A DNA stretch of 64,000 bases from JAQVEM01 sp964601205. Its GTDB lineage: Bacteria; Actinomycetota; Humimicrobiia; Humimicrobiales; Humimicrobiaceae. The stretch is from NCBI GenBank assembly GCA_964601205.1, contig CAZRML010000012.1:15413-79412 (forward strand), given 5' to 3'. The translations under genes and the position numbers were made by a program. Shown piece after piece: positions 26,574-35,145 of this stretch. Each line of letters opens with the position of its first letter. Position 1 is the first letter of the stretch. The notes beneath the pieces were generated by a model. It saw only the letters and a list, made by a program, of their open reading frames with translations. It had not been told where the DNA came from and ran no database searches.

Positions 26574-27794
26574 TTAAAAATAACCCATTGGATTTTTAGC
26601 GATTCCATTAATCCTTACTTCAAAGTGAAGATGGGGACCGGTGGTCCACCCGGTGGTGCCGATATAGCCAATTATTTGTCCCCTGCTTACTGGCTGGCCT
26701 CCTGATACAGCAAATCCATCCAGGTGTGCATAAAAAGTGGCAAAACCTCCTCCATGGTAAACCAGGATAAAATTGCCATACCCGCCATGGTAGCCAGTTT
26801 GTATTACCTCGCCAGAATCTGCAGCTATAACCGGGGTTCCCCTCGCGCAGTATATATCAATCCCTGAATGAAAGCGTCCTCCCCTTGGACCAAATCCAGA
26901 GGATAGCTTTCCATTAGTGGGCCAGAGCAATTTTCCGGTAGGAGAAGTTCCATAGGTTATGCCCTTTAAAACATTTTTAATTTCATTTTCTTTAGCAGTG
27001 AGCTGCCTGTCCATTGCCACCAGCGATTCTTTATCCTGTTGAGTTTTCTTCAATAAATCTTTTTTCTCATTGTATATGACTTCTATTTCCGTACTTTTAG
27101 CTTCAGTCTGAGAAAGCAGTCTTTCTATCTCCTTTTTGTTCTCTTCCTGTTTATCTTTTAAATCGATTATATTTTCTTTAATTTCCAGCAGTCTCGACCT
27201 GTATTCTTTTATATCCTGCACGGCCCTTACATCTTCCCGGGCAATCCTGTCCATTAATTTAATTTTGGAAAAAAAATCCAGGAAGTCTTCGGTGCCAATT
27301 AGCAGTTCGAGCAGGTTATTATTTCCGTATTTATAAATAGAGGTCATCCTGTTATTTAAAATCTGGACTTTTTCATCCAGATCAGATTCAATTTCTTTCA
27401 GTTCTTCATTTTTCCTCACGATTTTTACTGTATTTTCCTCGATACTCTCTTTGACTCTGGAGAGAGCCAGGTTTAGTTCATCGAGTTCATTAAGAGTTTT
27501 TAAATGCTGCTCTTCTACCGAGTTTATCTGGCCTAACAGCTCTGATTCACTTTCTTTTATTTCTTCAATTTTTTTTTGGGTTTGTTCTTTTTCCTGTTTT
27601 ATTTCGTCCAGCTGTTCTTCCAAGGAGGAAGCATAAATCGAAGCAGGATGAATCATAACAGCAGAAACTAAAAACAGGACCGCTATAATTAAAATATTTT
27701 TAATTGCATACAACAAAATAAATTTATAGTTTTTGTTTGAATTATACCATACTAAGCTGTGGGTTCTATCAGGACCTGGATATATTGTTTTCAT
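26574..27794 (-). CDS. M23 (LytM/EnvC-like) peptidase with coiled coil
   Basis: The 406-residue protein has an N-terminal membrane/signal segment (about residues 24-55), two long coiled-coil stretches (about 56-150 and 185-280) and a C-terminal LytM domain (about 295-406). The zinc-site motifs HSGIDIY, YAHLDGF and GPHLHFEVR are intact, so an active peptidoglycan hydrolase is expected. The coiled-coil-plus-LytM layout is that of EnvC/NlpD-type division proteins. No ribosome site is seen before the ATG. It lies between the two DUF4342 copies on the same strand. Confidence 0.9.
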   Translation of the reverse strand: MKTIYPGPDRTHSLVWYNSNKNYKFILLYAIKNILIIAVLFLVSAVMIHPASIYASSLEEQLDEIKQEKEQTQKKIEEIKESESELLGQINSVEEQHLKTLNELDELNLALSRVKESIEENTVKIVRKNEELKEIESDLDEKVQILNNRMTSIYKYGNNNLLELLIGTEDFLDFFSKIKLMDRIAREDVRAVQDIKEYRSRLLEIKENIIDLKDKQEENKKEIERLLSQTEAKSTEIEVIYNEKKDLLKKTQQDKESLVAMDRQLTAKENEIKNVLKGITYGTSPTGKLLWPTNGKLSSGFGPRGGRFHSGIDIYCARGTPVIAADSGEVIQTGYHGGYGNFILVYHGGGFATFYAHLDGFAVSGGQPVSRGQIIGYIGTTGWTTGPHLHFEVRINGIAKNPMGYF

Positions 27795-27924
27795 TATAAT
27801 ATTGATTTTGATTTATCTTATAATATTAAAGAAATTATTTTTCCCGGTTCCATAAAACAATCCTGGACTATTACTTATATTCTTGAGGCACTGCTTTAGA
27901 TTTGTATTTGTATTAAAATAATCT

Positions 27925-28182
27925 TTATTCTCTTTCAACAGTTATAGTGGCTTTGGTGACTATTGCTGCAATTGCACCAATTGCTGCCCATACCGGCAGC
28001 AGTATCGCACCTACTACTCCGAGTGTCAAAGGAATCTGGATAAGCGTTTTACCTTCCTCACTTTTTATGGTAATCCTCCTTATATTCCCTTCTTTTACGA
28101 GCTCCTTTATTTTTGCAAGCAGTTCTTCACCTTTTACTGTAAATTCCTCTTTCTTTTCTTTTTTAATTTTTATCACCTTCAC
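27925..28182 (-). CDS. DUF4342 domain protein, copy 2
   Basis: The 85-residue protein is 82/85 identical to the copy at 26214-26471 (differences N17K, I29V, S81T). Nucleotide identity is about 90 percent over the gene and continues about 20 nt upstream into the ribosome site, after which the flanks differ. Mostly silent divergence shows purifying selection on both copies after an old duplication. It is transcribed toward the M23 gene and may be co-transcribed with it. Confidence 0.8.
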   Translation of the reverse strand: MKVIKIKKEKKEEFTVKGEELLAKIKELVKEGNIRRITIKSEEGKTLIQIPLTLGVVGAILLPVWAAIGAIAAIVTKATITVERE

Positions 28183-28343
28183 TTTAATTAAACTTATAAA
28201 ATATTATATACCCTGCTCTTTTATCTATGGGATCATCTTTACCAATAGCGTTTCTCTAAATAAGATAATAAGAACGCACTATCAATTATTTCTAAACATG
28301 GGCTTAAGCATCTTTGCTATAGATTCATAGCTCATCATTTTAT

Positions 28344-28436
28344 TCATATTTTTATAGTAAACTTGCACTTCGGATAATTACTGCACCCTTTGAAAGTTCC
28401 ATATTTACCATTTAATGAAATAAAAATACCCGAAAT
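28344..28436 (-). pseudogene. Remnant of a C4 zinc-finger (topoisomerase/Mrr-type) C terminus
   Basis: Thirty codons without a start read GKYGTFKGCSNYPKCKFT near their end, the standard second half of the zf-C4 topoisomerase zinc finger (NGKYG.F.GCS.YP.C). The first CxxC pair and everything before are missing. Such fingers end topoisomerase I or Mrr/NERD-type nucleases. It abuts the methylase gene, so it may be a leftover of another restriction-related gene. The rest of the spacer 28183-28449 shows nothing further. Confidence 0.6.
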
Positions 28437-28449
28437 TTAATCTAATATC

Positions 28450-29292
28450 TTATTTAAGTAATCTTAATAATGATTTTTCTTTTTCGTATCTTTTAATAGT
28501 CAGATCCAGATATTCTTTTTCATTATCAATTCCTATATATTTTCTATTAAACCCACTGGCTATTATCCCTGTAGTTCCACTTCCATTAAAGGGATCTAGA
28601 ATAATATCATCCCCTTTAGTTGATGCTAATACAATTCTCTTAAGAAGCTCCTCTGGTTTTTGGGTAGGATGTTTCCCAAACTCCTTTTCCTTTTTTCCGG
28701 GAGCTGAAATTTCCCATAAATTTTCCGGCCCGGTATCTTTGATATCCCATATATTTCTCATCTGTTTATTTTTATTCAGTTCCTTCATTTTTTTATAATC
28801 AAAATAATGTTTACTTTTATCAGATTTGGCAGCCCATAAGATTATTTCTGTCGAATGAGTAAAATATCTGCAGCTCAAATTGGGGGGAGCATTTCTCTTA
28901 TACCAGATAATATCATTTAATACTTTATATCCCAGCACTTGCATAGCATAACCAATAGAATAGATTATGTGTGATGTCCCGGATATCCAGATGGTACCAT
29001 CTTTTTTTAGTATCCTTCTGCACTCTCCAAGCCATTTTAAATTAAATTTAAAATTTTCCTCTACTCCATTTGATTTGTCCCATTTTCCTTTATCAACGCT
29101 AACCATTCTTCCCGACATGCAGGTTATACCACCATTGGATAAAAAATACGGGGGGTCAGCAAAAATCATATCAACTGAGTTTTTACTGATTTTCTTTAGC
29201 AACTCCAAACTATCTCCCAAAACCAATAAGAAATTATTATCATGAAAATACTTGTATTTATTTAAAGATTTTAGAAGATCTTCCATTACCAC
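28450..29292 (-). CDS. DpnA-like adenine-N6 DNA methyltransferase (GATC, beta class)
   Basis: The 280-residue methylase has motif IV ADPPYFLSNGG early (about residues 45-55) and the SAM-binding motif DPFNGSGTTG near residue 238, the beta-class order. The segments NLSCRYFTHSTEIILWA and GKHPTQKPEELL match DpnA of Streptococcus pneumoniae, which methylates adenine in GATC, including single-stranded DNA. It is divergent from a DpnII-like nuclease gene 70 nt away and should protect host DNA. The usual second methylase, DpnM (Dam-like), is absent from the window. Confidence 0.88.
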   Translation of the reverse strand: MVMEDLLKSLNKYKYFHDNNFLLVLGDSLELLKKISKNSVDMIFADPPYFLSNGGITCMSGRMVSVDKGKWDKSNGVEENFKFNLKWLGECRRILKKDGTIWISGTSHIIYSIGYAMQVLGYKVLNDIIWYKRNAPPNLSCRYFTHSTEIILWAAKSDKSKHYFDYKKMKELNKNKQMRNIWDIKDTGPENLWEISAPGKKEKEFGKHPTQKPEELLKRIVLASTKGDDIILDPFNGSGTTGIIASGFNRKYIGIDNEKEYLDLTIKRYEKEKSLLRLLK

Positions 29293-29362
29293 TACCTTTA
29301 TAATTGCTATTTAAACCCTTTACTATATACTAATAAATATTCCAGAAAATATAAAACAAAAA

Positions 29363-30289
29363 ATGAAATATCTTAACACATACAGGAATTTAGGATTAGA
29401 AAATGATGAGAATAAAGTATTCGACTACTTGATTAAGACATTAAAAGAATCTATATTCACCTGGGAATATTTTGTTAGCTGGAAAAAAGTTTATAAAAAT
29501 ACAAAAACCATAGAAAAAGAACTGAATATTCTCAATTATCTAATAGGTAAGGAGGGTGTAGAAGAAGAATTTTTAAAATTAATCAAAGAATACCCCAATG
29601 TAAGAAAAGTATTACCCATACTTCTTGCTATAAGGGAAAATAAATTAAAAAGACTCCAAATTATTACAGATTTCGATAATCTCAATTACGAAGAAACCTA
29701 CGATTTGTTTTATAAAAACTATCTTCCAACTACAGAAGAAAAATTAAGAAAATTTTTTATCAATTCAGGCCTCAGGGATATTTTTAAAAATAAAAGAATA
29801 AAAAACCTGGTTGATTACTGTTATGGTATAGAAGTTGGACTGGATACAAATGCAAGAAAAAATAGAACTGGTATTTTAATGGAAGAAATCGTAGAAAAAT
29901 ATATAAAAAACTTTACCTCAAAATTTAATCTTAAATATCTGAGCCAAGTTTCAAAAGTAAAAATAGAAAGTGATTTGAACTACTCTATAATGGTAGATAA
30001 ATATGATAGAGTATTTGATTTTTCAATAATTAATAGCAATAAAAATAAAATGTATTTAATTGAAGTAAATTACTATGGTGGTGGCGGGTCAAAATTAAAA
30101 GCTACTGCCGGTGAATACATTGAACTTAATAATATCCTAAAAAGACAAAATATAGAATTTATATGGATAACAGATGGATACGGTTGGAAAAGTTCAAAAA
30201 ATCCTTTATTCGAAACATTTGTTAACAACGATTATATCTTTAACTTAGAGTTTCTATACAATGGAGTTCTGGAAGAGGTAGTCATATAA
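29363..30289 (+). CDS. DpnII/MboI-family type II restriction endonuclease (GATC)
   Basis: The 308-residue protein resembles DpnII over most of its length. Visible family blocks are WEYFVSWKKVYKN, LNILNYLIG, YCYGIEVGLDTNARKNRTG and the catalytic-core FDFSII..YLIEVNYYGGGGSKL (Asp...Glu-Val-Asn variant of PD-(D/E)xK), then FIWITDGYGW. DpnII cuts unmethylated GATC. The frame is intact. GATC sites are common in the window, so host DNA must be methylated if the enzyme is active. It is very AT-rich, as restriction genes often are. Confidence 0.88.
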   Translation: MKYLNTYRNLGLENDENKVFDYLIKTLKESIFTWEYFVSWKKVYKNTKTIEKELNILNYLIGKEGVEEEFLKLIKEYPNVRKVLPILLAIRENKLKRLQIITDFDNLNYEETYDLFYKNYLPTTEEKLRKFFINSGLRDIFKNKRIKNLVDYCYGIEVGLDTNARKNRTGILMEEIVEKYIKNFTSKFNLKYLSQVSKVKIESDLNYSIMVDKYDRVFDFSIINSNKNKMYLIEVNYYGGGGSKLKATAGEYIELNNILKRQNIEFIWITDGYGWKSSKNPLFETFVNNDYIFNLEFLYNGVLEEVVI

Positions 30290-30430
30290 AATATTTAATT
30301 AAATATACGAGACAGAATAATAAGCAAGATTATGTGATTCTTTACCTATTATTTACAACTTTCAGATAGTTCTTCTAACTACCTTTGTACTACCCCAATA
30401 AAATAAATCTCTATAATCGCCTTTAAAAAA

Positions 30431-30460
30431 CCTGAAGGCAGGATATGCCTGTTTTTATTT
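30431..30460 (+). terminator. Terminator after the restriction endonuclease gene
   Basis: AGGCA (30436-30440), a 5-nt loop and TGCCT (30446-30450) are followed by GTTTTTATTT on the plus strand. An upstream A-run can extend the pairing. It lies 140 nt past the nuclease stop and would also insulate the convergent nucleotidyltransferase gene. Confidence 0.5.
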
Positions 30461-30514
30461 GCCTAAATATATTGATTATTTTATAGAACTTGTAACATAA
30501 AAATCTTAATTACA

Positions 30515-33076
30515 TTACTTATTCATCAGCTTCTCCAACTCCCTGACCTCATCCTCCCTGCTCTCCACCTTTCCATCAAGCTTCATCTCGAATAGCTTCC
30601 CGAGCACCGCCCTGAATTTCCCTGATGGTTTGTACCCCATTTTCTTAAGTGTCTCCCCGCTTACCTCAGGTTTGATATCACGGAGCTCGGTAAGGTACCT
30701 CTTAATATTCTTATAGTACCCCTCCCCCCAGCTGCAGGCAATTACCTGTAGCTCTGGAGAGATTCTCTTTAGAATCTTGTAAAGCCTGGAATTTTTCTTA
30801 ACCTCGCTCTTTAGCGCCCTTTTTGTCCTGCCCCACCTGCTTAATGCCTCAAGTATTACATTCATATCCTTCTTTCTTACCTTCAGCCAGGAACACCATC
30901 TTCTAATCTCACCGGGCGTCTGACCCCTAAGCAGCAGGATAAATACCAGCCTCCATTTCTTTATCTCCTCACCTTCCCCGCCGTAAAAATCTTTAAGCTG
31001 TCCGTAGCAGCTTAAAACCTTTTTTGCCTTCCTTATAAATCCGCTGTCCACCTTTACCTTTATCCCTATTTTCTTAAGTGCTCCAAGGCCGGCCAGCCTC
31101 TGTATCGCCTCCGCGGGATTAGCCTCGCTGAATATGGTCACAAGCTCATCCCTTATTCTAACCCCGTTTAACTTTGACACTATATCCATATTTATAGTTG
31201 TCCTGGCAAGCTTTTCAGTCTGGCTGTCCATTTTAAAGCCCAGCCGGTTCTCAAACCTTACCGCCCTGAAAATCCTTGTGGGGTCCTCTATAAAGCTCAT
31301 CTTGTGAAGTACCTTTATTTTTTTATTCTTTAAATCTTCCCTTCCGCCAAAGAAATCAAGAATTTCGCCAAAATTCTTTTTATTTAAGGATAATGCCATG
31401 GTATTAATTGTAAAATCCCTCCTTGAGAGGTCCTGCCTGATATTTCCCGCCTCCACCGTCGGAAGAGCCGCCGGACTCTTGTAATACTCAACACGCGCCG
31501 AGGCTATATCTATATGCTGCCCTTCTTTTAACACAACAACAGAGGTTCCGAATTTTTTGTGGTATTCGAGCCTACAGCCTAATTTTTGCGAAAGCACCCT
31601 GCCAAACTCTATCCCGTCACCCTCCACTACTATATCTATATCAAAATTGGGTATCTTAAGAAGCGCGTCCCTTACTATCCCTCCCACAAGGTAGGTATTG
31701 TATTTAAGGGTTTTAGCCACGCCTGATATATCTTTTAATATTTTTTTAACCTTTGCCGGGAAAAAGCTCCAGAGATCCTCATAGATGCGGCCGTGCAGAA
31801 ACCTTAATATATCCTTTCTTGTGACTATCCCCACGATTTTATTCTTATCAATAATCGGTATTCTTCCTATGCCATTTTCTATCATGAGGTTCTGGATCTC
31901 GCTTATTGTAGCCCCGGGACCGGCTTTTACGACACCGTGGGACCTGAAACCCTTTACCGGTGCATGGGAGAGCCCGTGCCCTATTGCCCTGTCTATATCT
32001 TTTCTTGTTATTATCCCCACAATGTTGTTATCACTGTCCACAATGGGTATCCCCGAGTGTCCGTATTTTTTTAACATCCCGCTTACATCAGCAATGCTGA
32101 CATTCTCGCCAACAACTTTAACAGGGTATGACATTACATCCCCTGCAAGAACGGGCTCCTTTATATTTTTCTTAAGCGAGCCTACAATTTTCTTCTCCAC
32201 TTCATCCATATCCATATCAGCTACAACCGCAGAAGCTGCCTGGGGGTGGCCGCCCCCGCCAACAGCTTTAAGAATCTCTGACACATTTACATCTTTGCTG
32301 TCGCTCCTGCCGACCACATAGATTTTTTCCTTCATTCTGGTCCAGCATATTACCACACTTACATCCTCAATCTGGGAAAGTTTTCTGGTAAGAACAGAGA
32401 GTCCTTCTACGAACCCCGGCATCTCTGCCCCCGCCAGCAATACCTCTGTTTCGTGAACCTTAATTTTTCTATAATTCATTATAAGTTTTTCAAGAAGGTT
32501 GTGCTGCTCTTCATTCAGAGAAAGATTTAAAAATTTCAACACCACAAAAAGGTTGGATTCATTTTTCATTAGATACGCAGCCGCTTCAAGGTCGCTGTGG
32601 GTGGTTCCCGGATAGGTAAAAGAGCCGGTATCCTCATAAATCCCCAGGGTAAACAGGGTTGCGTCAAGCTGGGAAATGCTTATTTTTTTCTCCTTTATTT
32701 CATTTACCAGAATAGTCGTTGCGGCCCCCACTTCTTCTGAATAGTCTCTGGCTGCCTTTATATCTTCGGGCGATTTCGGGTGGTGGTCATATGTTATGAT
32801 TTCAACATCTCTGTTTCCCAGCACTTCCTTTGCCGGACCCAGCCTTGAGGCAAATTTTGTGTCCACTACAATTACTCTTTTAACCTGAGAAAAATCAATT
32901 GATTTCGCGTCCTCAAGCGGGGGCAGCTCGTCTTCATAGAGGGTTATAAATTTTCTTACATTCTGGTTTATAGCAGTGGGAAGTATTATGTGTGCCTCCG
33001 GGTACAGCTTCTTTGCTGCTATCATACCGGCAAAGGCATCAAAGTCAGAACTTACATGAGTAGTAATTATTTCCAT
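30515..33076 (-). CDS. DHH-CBS-tRNA nucleotidyltransferase/poly(A) polymerase fusion protein
   Basis: The 853-residue protein has, in order: a DHH phosphoesterase domain (residues 1-150; DFDAF and TYDHHP), DHHA1 (about 190-300; GGGGHPQAAS), a CBS pair (about 310-430), the class II nucleotidyltransferase head (about 445-580; LVGGIVRDALL, DIDIVVEG, RRDFTINTMA) and the RNA-binding neck/body (about 590-853; IEDPTRIFRAVRF). Such fusions in bacteria with split CCA-adding activity are usually the A-adding half, with the DHH part possibly a nanoRNase. A CC-adding partner should exist elsewhere in the genome. The GC content is higher than that of its neighbours. Confidence 0.9.
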   Translation of the reverse strand: MEIITTHVSSDFDAFAGMIAAKKLYPEAHIILPTAINQNVRKFITLYEDELPPLEDAKSIDFSQVKRVIVVDTKFASRLGPAKEVLGNRDVEIITYDHHPKSPEDIKAARDYSEEVGAATTILVNEIKEKKISISQLDATLFTLGIYEDTGSFTYPGTTHSDLEAAAYLMKNESNLFVVLKFLNLSLNEEQHNLLEKLIMNYRKIKVHETEVLLAGAEMPGFVEGLSVLTRKLSQIEDVSVVICWTRMKEKIYVVGRSDSKDVNVSEILKAVGGGGHPQAASAVVADMDMDEVEKKIVGSLKKNIKEPVLAGDVMSYPVKVVGENVSIADVSGMLKKYGHSGIPIVDSDNNIVGIITRKDIDRAIGHGLSHAPVKGFRSHGVVKAGPGATISEIQNLMIENGIGRIPIIDKNKIVGIVTRKDILRFLHGRIYEDLWSFFPAKVKKILKDISGVAKTLKYNTYLVGGIVRDALLKIPNFDIDIVVEGDGIEFGRVLSQKLGCRLEYHKKFGTSVVVLKEGQHIDIASARVEYYKSPAALPTVEAGNIRQDLSRRDFTINTMALSLNKKNFGEILDFFGGREDLKNKKIKVLHKMSFIEDPTRIFRAVRFENRLGFKMDSQTEKLARTTINMDIVSKLNGVRIRDELVTIFSEANPAEAIQRLAGLGALKKIGIKVKVDSGFIRKAKKVLSCYGQLKDFYGGEGEEIKKWRLVFILLLRGQTPGEIRRWCSWLKVRKKDMNVILEALSRWGRTKRALKSEVKKNSRLYKILKRISPELQVIACSWGEGYYKNIKRYLTELRDIKPEVSGETLKKMGYKPSGKFRAVLGKLFEMKLDGKVESREDEVRELEKLMNK

Positions 33077-33166
33077 TTAACTCTGGCATACAGGCCATAA
33101 AACCCTATTTTATCTTTTTAAAATCTTTAAAAAATAAAAGTTAAAAGGTGTGCCCTCAAAATAATG

Positions 33167-33700
33167 TCATTCAATATACTTATCATAACAGATTATTTTA
33201 GAAAGGGACTTACGGCTTTTAATTTCGCCCTCTTCAGCCGGGAAACCCAGCGGTGTCAGGGCCACTACTCTGATGTCTTCAGGAATATCAAGGAGATCCT
33301 TTACCAGTTTTTCTTTAAATGCCCCTATCCAGCAGGTTCCCAGGCCTCTTTCGGTTGCGGCAAGCATCAGGTGGTCCATTGCTATCCCTATATCTATGGG
33401 GTAGCTGTTCATGTAGCCCCCCATTACTCCATAGGCCTCATTTTCACTTGCACATGCAACTATCAGCAGGGGAGCCTCCGTAAGAAATGTCTGGTTATTG
33501 CATGCGATAGCTAGGTCATTTATTTTTTTCTTATCTTTTACCAGAACTAATTTCCATGGCTGAAGATTCTTGGCTGATGGGGCTTTCCTGAAAGCCTGCA
33601 AAACATAATTTAAATCTGCTTCTTTTACTTCCTGAGGTTTGTATGACCTTATGCTTCTCCTTTTCTCTATAAGATCCATGATGGAATTAAATTGTTTCAC
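33167..33700 (-). CDS. Nitroreductase-family FMN-dependent oxidoreductase
   Basis: The 177-residue protein has the family N terminus IEKRRSIRSYKPQEV (FMN-phosphate-binding Arg-Ser), APSAKNLQPWKLV, and MLAATERGLGTCWIGAF near residue 112. It reduces nitroaromatics, quinones or flavins with NAD(P)H; the physiological substrate is unknown. The start is a GTG at 33700 with AAGGGGG 9 nt upstream. It may be co-transcribed with the aldo/keto reductase gene upstream, 143 nt away. Confidence 0.88.
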   Translation of the reverse strand: MKQFNSIMDLIEKRRSIRSYKPQEVKEADLNYVLQAFRKAPSAKNLQPWKLVLVKDKKKINDLAIACNNQTFLTEAPLLIVACASENEAYGVMGGYMNSYPIDIGIAMDHLMLAATERGLGTCWIGAFKEKLVKDLLDIPEDIRVVALTPLGFPAEEGEIKSRKSLSKIICYDKYIE

Positions 33701-33843
33701 TGAATATTACCCCCTTCTTTTAAAATCTTTTAACTGGATTTTAAAGAATCATCGCGACGATCTTCGTGACTTAATATTATTTTCTAATATTTAGCCGGAA
33801 ACTACTCTATATTAACATTATGATTTTCTCAAGTAAAACTTTT

Positions 33844-34827
33844 TTACCACAAATCATGAACATAGCGTTTTATGTATTTCTGGTATATCTCGTTTACAAA
33901 TTCCATCTGTTCGTCTGTAAGAGGAGGAAGCTCAGATGCTTCTATGTTGCCCTCAATCTGGGATACCCTGCTTGCACCCGGTATGACGCAGCTTACATAA
34001 TCGTTCATTAAAATCCAGCGCAGGGCAAATCCTGCAAGGTTTTCTTCAGGAAATTCTTTTTTAAGCTCCTCTACCGCTTCCAGCCCGACTTCGTACGGAA
34101 TACCTGAAAATGTTTCTCCTTTATCAAAGGCTTTTCCTTCCCGGTTAAAAAAGCGGTGGTCGCCTTTTGAAAATCTGGTATCCTTTTTAAATTTACCTGT
34201 CAGCATGCCGCTTGCCAGAGGAACCCTTACGATTATTCCCACATTTCTCCTGCCGGCGTGGCTGAAGAATTCATCGGCAGGTTTATGCCGGAACATATTA
34301 TAAATTATCTGTACCGTTGCTACGTCTGGATATTCTATGGCCTTTAAAGCTTCTTCTACCTTCTCCACGCTGACCCCGTAATTTAAAATTTTACCTTTTT
34401 CTTTTAGCCCGTCCAGAATGCCGAAAACTTCCGGGTCATTGTAAACTTCTGTCGGGGGGCAGTGAAGCTGGAGCAGGTCTATCGCTTCAACATCCAGATT
34501 CTTCAGGCTGTCCTCTACAAACCCGGTTATATTCTTCCTGTTGTATCCCTCCTTATTGTGAGGAACAAGCCTTCTTCCTGCCTTGGTAGCGACATAAATT
34601 CTTTCTTTTACCTTTTTTAAAAATTTTCCTATAGCTTTCTCGCTATGTCCATCATTATATACGTCGGCGGTATCAATAAAATTAACTCCTCCATCCACTG
34701 CTTTTCCTAAAATCTCTTCAGCGGTTTCATAGCTGAACTCCTCACCCCACCTGCCGCCAAGCTGCCAGGTGCCCAGTGAGACTTCTGAAACTTTAAAACC
34801 GGTTTTACCCAGAGTTCTGTATTTCAT
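33844..34827 (-). CDS. Aldo/keto reductase
   Basis: The 327-residue TIM-barrel reductase has the AKR signature FIDTADVYNDGHSE (Asp and Tyr of the catalytic tetrad), the Lys strand YVATKAGRR and the His strand LLQLHCPP, completing Asp-Tyr-Lys-His. The C-terminal NADPH site is in CVIPGASRVSQIEGN. It reduces aldehydes or ketones, possibly sugars such as xylose; the substrate is not defined by sequence. A GGAGG ribosome site precedes the ATG. Confidence 0.9.
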   Translation of the reverse strand: MKYRTLGKTGFKVSEVSLGTWQLGGRWGEEFSYETAEEILGKAVDGGVNFIDTADVYNDGHSEKAIGKFLKKVKERIYVATKAGRRLVPHNKEGYNRKNITGFVEDSLKNLDVEAIDLLQLHCPPTEVYNDPEVFGILDGLKEKGKILNYGVSVEKVEEALKAIEYPDVATVQIIYNMFRHKPADEFFSHAGRRNVGIIVRVPLASGMLTGKFKKDTRFSKGDHRFFNREGKAFDKGETFSGIPYEVGLEAVEELKKEFPEENLAGFALRWILMNDYVSCVIPGASRVSQIEGNIEASELPPLTDEQMEFVNEIYQKYIKRYVHDLW

Positions 34828-35145
34828 GTCAACCTCCTTTTAATTTACGGCAACCTTACACTGAGATTAATAATTTATAGAAAAAATTTACATTACAAAT
34901 TCATTTTAACAATAAATTTTACCGTTGCAACACAGCCCTGATATTTTTAAAAGTCCACACCTTAAAAACAAGATAATTAGGGCGCGCCGGGGTAAATGAC
35001 AGGGGCGCAGGAGTACAACTATCAAAAAGGAAAATGTAGGATTTATCTATAATAAGAAACAGCACAATACTTATAAACCATACAATAGCTATGGAACTAT
35101 TTTTTACTTTACGGTAATATATCAATAATTGGAAGGAGTAATATT
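34828..35145. other. 318-nt divergent intergenic region before the xylanase gene
   Basis: The region separates the minus-strand reductase from the plus-strand xylanase and must hold both promoters. TATAAT on the plus strand near 35054 is a candidate -10 without a good -35. A GC-rich patch at 34981-35015 can form a short GCGCC/GGCGC stem. A 68-codon minus ORF (34919-35125) has no recognised family or ribosome site. I see no known riboswitch. Confidence 0.3.

Noticed and set aside
34919..35125. 68-codon minus ORF before the xylanase gene and a GC-rich patch
   Set aside because: No ribosome site or family. The patch forms only a 5-bp stem and fits no riboswitch I know.
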